In this document: positions 7,946 to 17,826 of the stretch, piece after piece
How the letters are laid out: each line of letters begins with the position of its first letter
Position numbering within the stretch: the first letter of the stretch is position 1
NCBI RefSeq assembly: GCF_003387375.1
Contig: NZ_QUNG01000002.1
Location: 292,011-356,010, forward strand
Direction of reading: 5' to 3'
DNA length: 64,000 bases
DNA from: Marinomonas pollencensis
GTDB taxonomy: Bacteria > Pseudomonadota > Gammaproteobacteria > Pseudomonadales > Marinomonadaceae
Program-made: the position numbers and the translations under genes
The notes under the pieces: model-generated
Told to the model about the DNA's origin: nothing
The model's input: only the letters and a program-made list of their open reading frames with translations
Database searches by the model: none

Positions 7946-9223
7946 ATGGCAAACACCGAAGCCTTTTTCAGCCAATCCCTGGCTGATCGCGATTCAGAAC
8001 TTTTTGCAACCCTTGTTGAAGAGCAAGAACGTCAAGAAACTGGTATCGAATTGATTGCTTCTGAAAACATCGTTTCTAAAGCTGTCTTGGAAGCTCAAGG
8101 CTCCGTACTAACAAACAAATACGCTGAAGGCTACCCTACTCGTCGCTACTATGGTGGTTGTGAAGCGGTCGACGTAACAGAACAACTTGCCATTGATCGC
8201 GCAAAGAAATTGTTCAACTGTGAGTTTGTAAACGTTCAACCTCACTCAGGTGCTCAAGCTAACGGTGCTGTCATGCTTGCACTGCTTCAGCCTGGCGATA
8301 CTATCATGGGTATGACGCTGTCTTCTGGCGGTCACCTAACTCATGGTGCAGCTCCTGCCCAGTCTGGTAAATGGTTTAATGCCGTACAATACGATGTTAA
8401 CCCTGAAACACTATTGATTGACTACGATGCCATCGAAGCGCAAGCGGTAGAATGCCAACCAAAAATGATCATCGCGGGTGGCTCTGCTATTCCTCGTGAA
8501 ATCGATTTCAAACGTTTCCGTGAAATCGCTGACAAAGTCGGCGCTTACCTATTTGTTGACATGGCTCACATTGCTGGCTTGGTAGCGACTGGGGTTCACC
8601 CATCACCACTACCTCACGCACACATTGTGACAACAACGACACACAAAACACTTCGTGGTCCTCGTGGTGGCATGATCCTTTCCAACGACCTTGATCTTGG
8701 TAAGAAAATCAACTCTGCTGTTTTCCCAGGCTACCAAGGTGGTCCATTGATGCACGTTATCGCTGGTAAAGCAGCCGCTTTTGGCGAAGCTCTAAAACCA
8801 GAGTTCACTGACTACATCAAACAAGTTGTTGCTAACGCCAAAACATTGGCAGAAGTAATGATTGAACGTGGTTGCGATATAGTAACAGGCGGCACCGACA
8901 CACACCTTATGCTCGTTGACCTTCGTCCAAAAGGCCTTAAAGGTAACGTAGTAGATCAAGCGCTTGAGCGTGCCGGCATCACTTGTAACAAAAATGGCAT
9001 TCCATTTGACACTGAAAAGCCAATGGTAACTTCTGGTATCCGCCTAGGAACACCAGCGGCTACATCCCGTGGCTTTGGTGAAGAAGAATTCCGTAAAGTA
9101 GGTCACCTTATCAGTGACGTTTTGGATGGCCTAGTTGGTAATCCAGACGGCAACCCAGAAGTGGAAGCTCGCGTTTTGGCAGAAGTCAAAGAGCTTTGCA
9201 GCCGCTTCCCACTGTACCGCTAA
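7946..9223 (+). CDS. glyA: Serine hydroxymethyltransferase
   Basis: A 425-aa PLP enzyme that interconverts serine and glycine with THF/5,10-methylene-THF. Family motifs: [34 protein letters not shown], and [14 protein letters not shown] with the PLP-binding lysine. An AGAGGA Shine-Dalgarno precedes ATG 7946. Its position at the head of gcvH-gcvP, divergent from gcvT, fits coupled conversion of glycine through the cleavage system and SHMT. A terminator directly follows, so gcvH-gcvP expression may depend on read-through or another promoter. Confidence 0.97.
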   Translation: MANTEAFFSQSLADRDSELFATLVEEQERQETGIELIASENIVSKAVLEAQGSVLTNKYAEGYPTRRYYGGCEAVDVTEQLAIDRAKKLFNCEFVNVQPHSGAQANGAVMLALLQPGDTIMGMTLSSGGHLTHGAAPAQSGKWFNAVQYDVNPETLLIDYDAIEAQAVECQPKMIIAGGSAIPREIDFKRFREIADKVGAYLFVDMAHIAGLVATGVHPSPLPHAHIVTTTTHKTLRGPRGGMILSNDLDLGKKINSAVFPGYQGGPLMHVIAGKAAAFGEALKPEFTDYIKQVVANAKTLAEVMIERGCDIVTGGTDTHLMLVDLRPKGLKGNVVDQALERAGITCNKNGIPFDTEKPMVTSGIRLGTPAATSRGFGEEEFRKVGHLISDVLDGLVGNPDGNPEVEARVLAEVKELCSRFPLYR

Positions 9224-9231
9224 AATCATTT

Positions 9232-9260
9232 ACCCGAGGCAACCCCTCGGGTATTTTTTT
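9232..9260 (+). terminator. Intrinsic terminator/attenuator between glyA and gcvH
   Basis: ACCCGAGG and CCTCGGGT pair around a short CAACC-type loop and are followed by ATTTTTTT. It lies 9 bp after the glyA stop and 17 bp before the gcvH start codon, inside what otherwise looks like one operon. Confidence 0.85.
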
Positions 9261-9276
9261 AAAAGAGGCATCATTC

Positions 9277-9660
9277 ATGAGTACTATCCCAGAAAATCTA
9301 AAATACGCAGACTCCCATGAGTGGGTTCTAGATAATGGCGACGGCACAGTAACAGTCGGCATTACCGATCACGCACAAGACCTTTTAGGTGACGTTGTTT
9401 ATGTAGAGCTACCTGAAGTTGGTCTAGAAGTGACCGCGACTGAGCAGTTTTCCTTGGTCGAATCGGTTAAAGCCGCTTCAGATATCTATGCACCAGTGAC
9501 AGGCGAAGTAATCGAGGTAAATACTGACCTTGATGATGCCCCAGAACTGATCAATGAAGCCCCTTTTGAAGGTGCTTGGATCGCCAAGATCAAACTTGCT
9601 GAAGGCGCAGACCTAAGCAAACTTCTTGATGCTGCCGGTTACGCCGCAACCATCGAATAA
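9277..9660 (+). CDS. gcvH: Glycine cleavage system H protein
   Basis: A 127-aa lipoyl carrier that shuttles the aminomethyl intermediate between GcvP, GcvT and the L protein. The lipoylation lysine is K65 in the segment [15 protein letters not shown]. The C-terminal [12 protein letters not shown] block is typical. The upstream open frame (from 9196) runs through the glyA end and terminator, so ATG 9277, with an AGAGG Shine-Dalgarno, is the start. gcvP follows after 83 bp. Confidence 0.96.
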   Translation: MSTIPENLKYADSHEWVLDNGDGTVTVGITDHAQDLLGDVVYVELPEVGLEVTATEQFSLVESVKAASDIYAPVTGEVIEVNTDLDDAPELINEAPFEGAWIAKIKLAEGADLSKLLDAAGYAATIE

Positions 9661-9743
9661 GACAGTTATTCACTCTCTTGCTGAGCCAACAACGCTTTGC
9701 AAGGGAGGCCCCTCTTTCGTTTTCTTAATAGGTGATATAAATC

Positions 9744-12608
9744 ATGACTTCGTGCATCCGTGATTTGCTAAGCAATGACGAATTTATCGCGCGCCATATT
9801 GGCCCAGACGACTCAGAGCGCTCGACCATGCTCGACACAATCGGCATCGACTCTCTTAATGCTCTTATCGAAAAAACCATACCGGAAGCCATTCGTAACG
9901 CCAACCTTGACCTTTCCGCTGCGCCAACCAGTGAAAGCGCTGCGCTGCGTCAATTAAAAGCCATTGCTACACAAAACACGGTGGCGCGATCCTTTATAGG
10001 CATGGGATATCACGACACGCTTGTGCCCTCACCTATCTTAAGAAACCTATTAGAAAACCCAGGTTGGTACACCGCATACACCCCTTACCAACCAGAAATT
10101 TCTCAGGGTCGCCTAGAAGCGCTGCTTAACTTCCAACAAGTGGTTATCGACTTAACAGGCATGGAAATTTCCAACGCCTCTTTGCTAGACGAAGCAACCG
10201 CCGCTGCGGAAGCCATGACGCTCATGAAGCGTTCTAATCGCAAGAAGTCAAATATCCTGTTTGTTTCTGATCAATTATTAACACAAACCATTGACGTAGT
10301 GAAAACCCGTGCCGAGTTACTCGACATCAAGGTGGTTGTGGACAGTAATGAAAACCTAGCCCAACACGATGTATTTGGTGCCATTTTTCAATACCCAGGC
10401 ATCAATGGCGAAGTCACTGACCTAACCGCTCTTGTGGCACAAGCCCATGAGCAAGGTGCGTTAACCAGTATTGCGGTCGATTTGCTTGCCCTAGTACTGC
10501 TAAAATCCCCCGGCGACATGGGTGCGGATATTGTTTTTGGCAGCGCACAACGCTTTGGCGTCCCAATGGGATTCGGCGGCCCACACGCAGCCTTCTTGGC
10601 AACAAAAGATGCGTTCAAACGTTCTATGCCAGGTCGCGTAATTGGTGTCTCTAAAGACAGCCACGGCAAACCTGCTTTGCGCATGGCAATGCAAACTCGT
10701 GAACAGCACATTCGTCGCGAGAAAGCCACGTCCAACATTTGTACCGCACAAGCTTTGCTTGCCATGATGGCAGGCTTTTATGCTGTGTATCACGGCCCAA
10801 CTGGCTTGAAAAAAATTGCTTCTCGTGTTGCTGCATACGCTCACTGCTTTGCCACAGCATTAAAAGCCAATGGCTATACTACCAATGACAACTACTTTGA
10901 CATGGTTGTGGTAGACACCAATGAAAAAACCAACGACATCATTGCCGCGACACAAGCTAAGCTGATTAACCTTCACCATACCTCAGCACAACGCCTATCT
11001 ATTTCTTTTAGCGAGACAACCACCAGCGAAGACTTAATCGACCTTGCTGAATGTTTTGGTTTCTCACTGTCTCAACAAGATATAGATGCAACCGCTGCCA
11101 GCATGGGATTTGATGCAACACTATTACGTCAAGACGCTATCTTAACGCACCCAGTGTTCAACTCTCACCACAGCGAAACTGAGTTAATGCGCTATATGCA
11201 TCAACTCGAAGTAAAAGACATCGCCCTTAACCAAAGCATGATCCCGCTTGGCTCTTGTACCATGAAGCTGAATGCAGCGTCTGAAATGATTCCTGTTACT
11301 TGGGCAGAATTTGGCGGCATCCATCCGTTTGCTCCAACCGAACAGGCATCTGGATATCACGCATTGCTCACTGAGCTGATTGAAATGCTGTCTAAGGCGA
11401 CTGGCTATGACACTGTGTCTTTGCAGCCCAACTCAGGGGCTCAAGGAGAATACGCAGGCCTAATTGCCATCGACAAGTACCACAAATCTCGTGGTGACCA
11501 TGATCGTAACATTTGCTTGATCCCAAGTTCTGCACACGGCACTAACCCAGCTTCTGCCGCTCTAGCCGGTATGAAAGTGGTCATTGTGAAATGCGACGAA
11601 GATGGCAACATTGACCTTGTTGACCTTGCCGCTAAAGCCGAAAAGCACGCTGCGGAACTCAGCTGTATTATGGCGACTTACCCTTCCACTCACGGCGTAT
11701 TTGAAGAACACATCCGCGAAGTGTGCGACATAGTGCATAAATTTGGTGGCCAGGTGTACATAGATGGCGCCAACTTGAACGCCTTGGTCGGTATTGCACC
11801 TCCTGGCGCATTTGGTGGTGACGTCTCCCACCTTAACCTACACAAAACTTTCTGTATCCCACACGGTGGCGGTGGCCCGGGCATGGGGCCAATTGGGGTT
11901 AAATCACACCTTGCGCCTTTCTTACCTGGTCATGCGGTAACCCCGGTCATGGGCATGCAAGAACAGCATGGTGCAGTATCCGCAGCGCCTTACGGCAGTG
12001 CGAGCATTCTTGTTATTACTTGGATGTACATCAAAATGATGGGGGATAAAGGCTTACGCGACGCGACCTTTAATGCCATCTTGAACGCTAACTACATCGC
12101 CAAACGCCTTGGGGAACACTACCCAGTACTTTACACAGGCAAAAACGGCACGGTTGCTCACGAATGTATTATCGACATTCGTCCACTGAAAGCCGAGTCC
12201 GGCATAAGCGAAGAAGACATCGCCAAACGCTTGATGGATTTCGGTTTCCATGCGCCAACCATGTCTTTCCCTGTGGCTGGTACCTTAATGATAGAGCCAA
12301 CAGAGTCTGAAAACCTAGAAGAGCTAGATCGCTTCTGTGATTCTATGATTCAGATCCGTAACGAAATCAGCCGCGTGCAAGATGGCGAATGGCCTTTGGA
12401 AGACAACCCTCTGGTTAACGCGCCACATACTGCAGATTGCTTATTGGATATGGAATGGACGCACGCTTACTCACGTAAAGACGCAGCCTACCCACTTCCT
12501 TGGATTAAGGCTCGCAAATATTGGCCACCAGTGGGTCGCATCGATAACGTTTACGGCGATCGCAACTTGTTCTGCGAATGCCCACCAATCGACAGCTACG
12601 AAGACTAA
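9744..12608 (+). CDS. gcvP: Glycine dehydrogenase (decarboxylating), P protein
   Basis: A 954-aa fused P protein (N- and C-terminal halves in one chain, as in E. coli, 957 aa). It decarboxylates glycine and passes the aminomethyl group to GcvH. Motifs: RHIGPD at the N-terminus, [33 protein letters not shown], and the PLP lysine in [23 protein letters not shown] lies 11 nt upstream of the ATG. It is the last gene of the glyA-gcvH-gcvP unit and is followed by a terminator. Confidence 0.97.
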   Translation: MTSCIRDLLSNDEFIARHIGPDDSERSTMLDTIGIDSLNALIEKTIPEAIRNANLDLSAAPTSESAALRQLKAIATQNTVARSFIGMGYHDTLVPSPILRNLLENPGWYTAYTPYQPEISQGRLEALLNFQQVVIDLTGMEISNASLLDEATAAAEAMTLMKRSNRKKSNILFVSDQLLTQTIDVVKTRAELLDIKVVVDSNENLAQHDVFGAIFQYPGINGEVTDLTALVAQAHEQGALTSIAVDLLALVLLKSPGDMGADIVFGSAQRFGVPMGFGGPHAAFLATKDAFKRSMPGRVIGVSKDSHGKPALRMAMQTREQHIRREKATSNICTAQALLAMMAGFYAVYHGPTGLKKIASRVAAYAHCFATALKANGYTTNDNYFDMVVVDTNEKTNDIIAATQAKLINLHHTSAQRLSISFSETTTSEDLIDLAECFGFSLSQQDIDATAASMGFDATLLRQDAILTHPVFNSHHSETELMRYMHQLEVKDIALNQSMIPLGSCTMKLNAASEMIPVTWAEFGGIHPFAPTEQASGYHALLTELIEMLSKATGYDTVSLQPNSGAQGEYAGLIAIDKYHKSRGDHDRNICLIPSSAHGTNPASAALAGMKVVIVKCDEDGNIDLVDLAAKAEKHAAELSCIMATYPSTHGVFEEHIREVCDIVHKFGGQVYIDGANLNALVGIAPPGAFGGDVSHLNLHKTFCIPHGGGGPGMGPIGVKSHLAPFLPGHAVTPVMGMQEQHGAVSAAPYGSASILVITWMYIKMMGDKGLRDATFNAILNANYIAKRLGEHYPVLYTGKNGTVAHECIIDIRPLKAESGISEEDIAKRLMDFGFHAPTMSFPVAGTLMIEPTESENLEELDRFCDSMIQIRNEISRVQDGEWPLEDNPLVNAPHTADCLLDMEWTHAYSRKDAAYPLPWIKARKYWPPVGRIDNVYGDRNLFCECPPIDSYED

Positions 12609-12612
12609 GCCG

Positions 12613-12641
12613 CTAGCAATCATTGCGTTTAGCATTGCTAG
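12613..12641. repeat. Inverted repeat after gcvP
   Basis: CTAGCAAT and ATTGCTAG form an 8-bp perfect inverted repeat around a 13-nt loop, between the gcvP stop and its terminator. It may be an mRNA-stabilising hairpin. Confidence 0.4.
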
Positions 12642-12664
12642 TCAGGCAAGCATGACATAAAACC

Positions 12665-12694
12665 AAAAGACGACCTTTTTAGGTCGTCTTTTTT
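12665..12694. terminator. Terminator after gcvP
   Basis: AAAAGACGACC pairs with GGTCGTCTTTT around TTTTTA. A and T runs on both sides allow it to serve the convergent TSUP gene too. Confidence 0.9.
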
Positions 12695-12782
12695 ATTCCA
12701 ATCAATACTTGTCAGCATAGCGTGGCGACTAAAAGAAATCGTCATAATTTCACCTAAGCTGAGAGTTCCTGCCTAACACTTC

Positions 12783-13556
12783 TTAGGCAATCAACATAGT
12801 GAACCCCATGCGACTGATTAAAAAAAGCAGCAGGGTTAAAAACAGCACACGGATAAACTGGCTCCCCAATCGCAAGGCTAAATACGCCCCAGTCAAAGCT
12901 CCTAAAATATTACACACAGCGATAAGCGCGCTCACTTTCCATAATACATAACCAGATGGGATGAAGAATAACAACGCGGCCGTAAAAGCCCCTAAGTTGA
13001 CCAGTTTTGCTGACACTGAGGCGTTTAGAAAATCAAAGCCAAAACCGCGAATAAACAGGAAAATCAGAAAGCTACCACTGCCAGGCCCAAACAAACCATC
13101 GTAAAACCCAATTAGCCCACCAAACACAACACCTTTAACAATATTTTTTGCATTGACCTCAACATTCCTTTGCGTTAACCCCAACTCTTTCTTATGAAAG
13201 GTATACATGGCCATCAAGACCAACAGGATAAACACAAAAACCTGCATCTTGTCCTTTGCTATATAGGCAACCGACATAGCCCCAAGATAGGCAAAGACAA
13301 TGGCTGATAAAGCCGCAGGCAGCAAAATTTTCCAGACAAGGTTAACCCTTTTCAGATAGGAGCCAATGGATGTCACCGCCCCGGCCCAGACGGCAACCTT
13401 ATTGGTGCCAAACACGGTCGATAATGCGTATTCAGGAAGCGCATGGATCAAAGCGGGCAAGAGAATCAAACCTCCCCCGCCAACCGCCGCATCAATCAAA
13501 CCACCACAAAAAGAAAACAAGCCCAAAGTGATCATATCCGCAGCACTAGAAATCAT
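12783..13556 (-). CDS. TSUP family (TauE/SafE-type) membrane transporter
   Basis: A 257-aa polytopic membrane protein with about eight hydrophobic segments. The conserved N-terminal GGLIDAAVGGGGLILLPALI motif and an internal GFYDGLFGPGSGSFL repeat of it are typical of TauE/SafE/YfcA permeases. Family members export sulfite, sulfoacetate or other small organic anions; the substrate cannot be told from sequence. ATG 13556 has AGGA 7 nt upstream. The gene is divergent from a LysR regulator across 132 bp, so that regulator probably controls it. Confidence 0.85.
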   Translation of the reverse strand: MISSAADMITLGLFSFCGGLIDAAVGGGGLILLPALIHALPEYALSTVFGTNKVAVWAGAVTSIGSYLKRVNLVWKILLPAALSAIVFAYLGAMSVAYIAKDKMQVFVFILLVLMAMYTFHKKELGLTQRNVEVNAKNIVKGVVFGGLIGFYDGLFGPGSGSFLIFLFIRGFGFDFLNASVSAKLVNLGAFTAALLFFIPSGYVLWKVSALIAVCNILGALTGAYLALRLGSQFIRVLFLTLLLFLISRMGFTMLIA

Positions 13557-13688
13557 GGTTAAGTCCTAAACAAATTACCTCAGAAATCCAATAGACTGAG
13601 AAACCAACCCATTGGTGAATTCGGTTCAGACTAATCAGCTTGATAGCTAAAAAAAAGTAACTTATATTGACTTTATCATTCACTATTA

Positions 13689-14576
13689 ATGAGCAATAAA
13701 ATGGAGCTTTCACAGTTACGAATGTTTAAAACCATTGTCGATCTTGGCAGTATTGCGAAAGCGGCTGAACAACTGCACTGCGTACCTTCTAACATCACAA
13801 CAAGGATCAAGAACCTAGAAGAGGAGCTGGGGGAAGCACTATTTATTCGCAAAGGGCGAGGTCTTTCATTAAGCCCTGCCGGGGATATATTTCTTAGCTA
13901 CGTAAATAACATTCTGTCTCTGTGCCAAGAAGCAAAACGTGCCATTAGTGCCGACGGAGAACCCATAGGTACGCTACGCTTTGGGGCAATTGAATCGGCC
14001 GCCACCAGCCGCCTACCTAAAGTATTGTCTTTGTATCACAAACAATATCCCAAGGTTCATATTGAGTTCAGTACTGGAAAGTGGAAAGAACTGGAAACAG
14101 CCGTCGTCAAGCACGAATTAGACAGCGCTGTGATTGCTGGGAAAAGCCTGCATCCAGATATTGAATGTGTTGAAATTTACCAAGAAGAGCTGGTACTAAT
14201 CGCACCCGCAACCTTTGACAGCATACACTCCCCTGGCGACCTAATAGGCAAAAATATTTACATGTGGCCAGAAGGCTGCCCATATCGAAAAACGCTAGAG
14301 AATTGGCTCGAGACCCATCAAATTCCCGCTGAGATAACCAGCATTGCAAGCTATGGCACCATACTCGGCTGCGTCAGCTCTGGCGCTGGTATTTCATTGG
14401 TACCAAAGGGAATATACGAACAACTCAAACTCAATGGCGGAATCGAGGGTTACCACTTTGATCAGCTAAAGCCGATTAAAAACTACCTTTTATGGAATAA
14501 AAACATAGGATTTCACAAAGCTAAAGACGCATTGTTAGCCTTGGTTCAAAGTGAGCTGAGCGCAACACAGCGATAA
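13689..14576 (+). CDS. LysR family transcriptional regulator
   Basis: A 295-aa LysR-type regulator. The winged helix-turn-helix is at about residues 5-65 (ELSQLRMFKTIVDLGS, then SNITTRIKNLEEELG and GLSLSPAG). A periplasmic-binding-like effector domain (about 90-290) follows, with the usual SGAGISLVPKG segment. A second ATG lies 12 nt downstream (13701); neither has a clear Shine-Dalgarno. Divergent placement suggests it regulates the adjacent TSUP exporter in response to that transporter's substrate. The effector is unknown. Confidence 0.88.
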   Translation: MSNKMELSQLRMFKTIVDLGSIAKAAEQLHCVPSNITTRIKNLEEELGEALFIRKGRGLSLSPAGDIFLSYVNNILSLCQEAKRAISADGEPIGTLRFGAIESAATSRLPKVLSLYHKQYPKVHIEFSTGKWKELETAVVKHELDSAVIAGKSLHPDIECVEIYQEELVLIAPATFDSIHSPGDLIGKNIYMWPEGCPYRKTLENWLETHQIPAEITSIASYGTILGCVSSGAGISLVPKGIYEQLKLNGGIEGYHFDQLKPIKNYLLWNKNIGFHKAKDALLALVQSELSATQR

Positions 14577-14627
14577 AGGTAAAAGGTGAAGTAAGAATAA
14601 CACCGACCAAGGCACTGCATATTAAGA

Positions 14628-14647
14628 TACTGTATATTTATACAGTA
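14628..14647. promoter_or_regulatory. LexA (SOS) box, orphan copy 1
   Basis: TACTGTATATTTATACAGTA matches the proteobacterial LexA consensus CTGT-N8-ACAG with fully symmetric flanks. On the minus strand it overlaps a possible promoter (TTAACT, 17 bp, TATAAA). No gene that it would control is apparent. Confidence 0.7.
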
Positions 14648-14825
14648 TTCTTATTTGGCAGTTAACTTCTTAACAACTCAGACATAAAACAAATCAAGCT
14701 CATCTTGATTCGCTGGATACGAAACACCTATAGAATAAGGGGTTGCGCAGGAAAGCACCTAACCATGGCGATTTATTTGTTAAGATTGACAGCTTGTCAG
14801 CACTAGATAGGGGGCCAGCAATATA

Positions 14826-14841
14826 CTGTATATATATCCAG
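14826..14841. promoter_or_regulatory. LexA (SOS) box, orphan copy 2
   Basis: CTGTATATATATCCAG fits CTGT-N8-CCAG, the same one-mismatch form as the second box in front of this window's lexA gene (56320-56335). It lies just past the 3' end of the CLCA_X gene. Confidence 0.55.
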
Positions 14842-14872
14842 CATATTATTTTTCCATTCCCTCCTTAACAGA

Positions 14873-15631
14873 TTATTGATTAAGCGATGATCGCTGCTGT
14901 CGATACAGCGCAGCCCCAAGCCTTGAAAAATAGGCTTTAAAAGCCGCGTTAATTTGCTGACGTTGCGCGCCTTGTGGGTACAGCCCTGCTTTGGCTTCGT
15001 CTGAATAACGGCTGCCTTTTACGAGAAAGCGACTTTGTGGCTTTTCGTCTTCTACAAAAGCTTCAAATGCTCTGGCACATAACTCTTCCGGCTTAGCGTA
15101 ATAAATAATATTTAACGCCTGGTCAGTACGCTTAGAGGCATTAAACATCGCGCTGGGGGCACTGCCATCGGTGTTGAGCATAATGGCTTTGAAGCAGCTT
15201 TCTAATAACGTATTCAGCGGGTGAGGCTACATTTTTGTGGAGGTTAACCAATTTGCAGAGGCAAAAGATTGAGCACCAAGAATAGGAAACATTTTATCAC
15301 CCATATAATGGTCAAATGCGTGATACCACTCATGGGCCAAACTCCCCGCGCCAGCGTTCTTTGCCAAGGCCAATTGGCGCGTTGCTGGCATATAATGCGC
15401 CGCCACACCAGGTCGCCCTCCTTTGCCAAATTGAAGCCCTAAACTACCACGAAGTGAAATCAGCACTTCAGGGCCTTGCAGCACAGCCATTAAATCCGTC
15501 AATGCCTGGTGAAAATTGAGCGCGGCGCGATCTCGCTCCTCAGTGGTTACCCAGCGACCCATTTCAATACCACGAAAATCAAACTGACGACGAATGGTTA
15601 CAAAACTAAGCCCATTGACCTTAACATTCAT
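14873..15631 (-). pseudogene. CLCA_X-type putative metallopeptidase split by one in-frame amber codon
   Basis: Two reading frames (15631-15227, 134 aa; and 15181-14873, 102 aa) are in the same frame. Only a TAG at 15229-15227 (codon 135) and 15 sense codons separate them. Reading through gives about 252 residues matching the CLCA_X family end to end. The N-terminal part has KVNGLSFVTIRRQFDFRGIE, GSLGLQFGKGG and a zinc-protease-like H100-E-W-Y-H104 motif. The part after the stop starts PHPLN and continues with YYAKPEELCARAFEAFVED, also family sequence. The stop is therefore a point nonsense change or a read-through site, not a natural end. Function of the family is unknown to me. Confidence 0.75.
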
Positions 15632-15744
15632 TGACTCATACCGAATAAAACCCCAAACAAAGCAAGCACTCTCCCTCTAGATTATCACATCAACTCGCTT
15701 TCACTTCCTTAAACTAGTCTCTATTTAATTGATTTGAAACATAT

Positions 15745-15792
15745 AAGTCATCTAGCTTTCACGAAAACGTCATGTATGACATGGTCTACTAT
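15745..15792 (+). promoter_or_regulatory. Pho box and -10 upstream of phoX
   Basis: Three 7-bp repeats occur at exact 11-bp spacing: AAGTCAT (15745), CTTTCAC (15756) and ACGTCAT (15767). They resemble the PhoB half-site CTGTCAT. A TACTAT -10 (15787-15792) follows 13 bp later and no normal -35 is present, the layout expected of PhoB-activated promoters. Confidence 0.6.
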
Positions 15793-15871
15793 GCCCGCAG
15801 TTAATGAGTCAAGATTATAGTATTTTTGTTTTATTACAGACATCCCGTGTTTTTACAAAGGAATAGTAACC

Positions 15872-17773
15872 ATGAGCCAGTCAATTGATAACACCCGCCG
15901 CCGCATGCTTAGTTTTATGGCCGGCGCGCCATTATTACCTCTCGCTGGAGGCATGTTTAGCGCCAAAGCATTTGCAGAAAACATGACTGAGGCGCCTTTA
16001 TCTTCTGTTAGCTTTGTACCTATGACAGCACCTTCTTTGAGTAACCCTGCTGCAATGGCCACCGCTTACACTAATGCCGCCATGCAATTGAAATTTGAAG
16101 ATGGCTCTAGCCGCCTAGTGAAATTGGACTATCATCCATTCTTTGTTTCCGGTGATCGCGTTCCAGATGGTAATGGCAATACTCTCGTCGCTGGTGGCTA
16201 TTATGATATTAATAATAAACCTATTACGGATCCTACTTTTAATAACCGTCAGTTCTTCTCTGACTGTCCAGATGGCTCCAGCCTATTAACCGTTAAAGAC
16301 GCCAAAGTCGCTGGCGTATACGGCAACCACGTTTTCGCTGTTGTTCAATTTGAATACACCAGCCGCGATGGGGCAGACAATGAAATGTACGGCCGCTTAC
16401 CTTCTCCGATTGCAATCTTAACGCTAGATCAAAACCCAGAAACCGGAGAACTTAAACTGGTTAAATACCACAATGTTGATACCTCAAACGTCGGCGGCTT
16501 GTGGATTACCTGTGGCGCAAGCTTATCTCCTTGGGGAACACACCTTTCTAGTGAAGAATATCAGCCTGATGCGTCTGACACAGATAACGCGCAATTCAAA
16601 GCGTACAGCAAACACTTGTTCGGCGATGAAAATAAAGCCAACCCATACAACTATGGTCATATGCCAGAAGTGACGGTTCATAAAGACGGTACAGGTTCCA
16701 TTGTTAAACATTACTGTATGGGTCGTATTTCCCATGAGCTAGTACAAGTGATGCCCGATGAACGCACTGTATTAATGGGCGATGATTTTACCAACAGCGG
16801 TTTATTCATGTTTATCGCAGATAAAGCGGGTGATTTGTCATCTGGCAAATTGTATGCCGCAAAATGGCATCAAACCTCTTCAAAGGGTCCTGGAGCAGGC
16901 AACTTATCATGGATTAAATTAGGTGAAGCGAACAGTGATGAAATCGAACGCTTGGTAAAAGCGGGCATTAAATCCACCGATATCATGGACATTCACACCG
17001 AAGATCCAAAAGACACTAGCTTCACTAAGATCGGCTACAGCGGCAAAACCAACTGGGTTCGATTAAAACCTGGCATGGAGAAAGAAGCCGCTTTCTTAGA
17101 AACTCACCGTTATGCGGCTTTGATCGGAGCGTCTTTGGGCTTTACTAAAATGGAAGGAACGACCGTCAACATCAAAGACAAGAAAGCCTACTCTGCCATG
17201 TCTTATATCTATAAAACCATGACCGATGGCAGTTCAGACATTCATGTAGAAGGGCCAAAAGCGGGCGCCGTATACGAACATACGCTAACCGGTGGACAGA
17301 AGGATAACCACGGCCACCCAATTGACAGTGAATGGGTGTCGGTTCGCATGGAAGCGCCAGCCAACCTCATCGGTGAAGATTTAGCGGTTCCTGATGAACT
17401 GGGCAACACAGCGCATGCTGACCGTATCGCCAACCCAGACAACCTGAAATTCTCTGAGAAATTGCGCACCCTATTTATAGGCGAAGACAGCGGCAACCAT
17501 GTTAATAACTTTTTATGGGCATATAACGTGGACAGTGGCGAACTCGCACGCATTTTATCAACGCCAGCAGGGGCAGAATCAACGGGTCTGCATGCAGTTG
17601 ATGAACTTAACGGCTGGACATACATCATGAGCAACTGGCAACACCCTGGTGATTGGGTAAGCCCATTGCATGATAAAGTCAAAGACACACTGGACCCGTA
17701 CATACGCGCAAACTACAAGGATCGTTACGGTGCCGCGGTAGGTTACCTAACCGGCATTCCTAAATTGTCGTAA
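15872..17773 (+). CDS. phoX: PhoX family alkaline phosphatase (DUF839), Tat-exported
   Basis: A 633-aa secreted protein. The N-terminus has a twin-arginine signal (NTRRRMLSF, then a hydrophobic stretch and an AKAFA cleavage region). The rest matches the DUF839/PhoX family of calcium/iron-dependent phosphatases common in marine bacteria, which release phosphate from organic esters in the periplasm. Segments such as GGLWITCGASLSPWGTHLSSEEY and MGRISHELVQVMPDERTVLMGDD are characteristic. A Pho box lies in the 240-bp upstream region, supporting control by phosphate starvation. It is a single-gene unit ending in a terminator. Confidence 0.88.
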   Translation: MSQSIDNTRRRMLSFMAGAPLLPLAGGMFSAKAFAENMTEAPLSSVSFVPMTAPSLSNPAAMATAYTNAAMQLKFEDGSSRLVKLDYHPFFVSGDRVPDGNGNTLVAGGYYDINNKPITDPTFNNRQFFSDCPDGSSLLTVKDAKVAGVYGNHVFAVVQFEYTSRDGADNEMYGRLPSPIAILTLDQNPETGELKLVKYHNVDTSNVGGLWITCGASLSPWGTHLSSEEYQPDASDTDNAQFKAYSKHLFGDENKANPYNYGHMPEVTVHKDGTGSIVKHYCMGRISHELVQVMPDERTVLMGDDFTNSGLFMFIADKAGDLSSGKLYAAKWHQTSSKGPGAGNLSWIKLGEANSDEIERLVKAGIKSTDIMDIHTEDPKDTSFTKIGYSGKTNWVRLKPGMEKEAAFLETHRYAALIGASLGFTKMEGTTVNIKDKKAYSAMSYIYKTMTDGSSDIHVEGPKAGAVYEHTLTGGQKDNHGHPIDSEWVSVRMEAPANLIGEDLAVPDELGNTAHADRIANPDNLKFSEKLRTLFIGEDSGNHVNNFLWAYNVDSGELARILSTPAGAESTGLHAVDELNGWTYIMSNWQHPGDWVSPLHDKVKDTLDPYIRANYKDRYGAAVGYLTGIPKLS

Positions 17774-17791
17774 TACAGTTTGAACACAACT

Positions 17792-17821
17792 AAAAAGGCG
17801 ACCTGATGGGTCGCCTTTTTT
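17792..17821. terminator. Bidirectional terminator, phoX/DASS transporter
   Basis: AAAAAGGCGACC pairs with GGTCGCCTTTTT around TGATG, between convergent genes. Confidence 0.9.
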
Positions 17822-17826
17822 ATCCG

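Larger units (their letters stand above)
14577..14872. other. 296-bp non-coding stretch with two LexA-like boxes
   Basis: No convincing gene lies between the LysR stop and the CLCA_X gene end. The stretch is AT-rich and contains two SOS-box-like palindromes (14630-14645 and 14826-14841). It also holds a TGACA-GCT-TGTCA inverted repeat near 14789 and only very short reading frames (13 codons or fewer) near the boxes. Confidence 0.6.

Noticed and set aside
10388..10860. Antisense frames inside gcvP and other large genes
   Set aside because: Shadows of the real coding strand; the plus-strand genes have clear family motifs and starts.
14764..14806. Tiny 13-codon frame between the two LexA boxes (MAIYLLRLTACQH)
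   Set aside because: Too short and without a ribosome-binding site; such frames are expected by chance. It is mentioned only because of the SOS boxes beside it.
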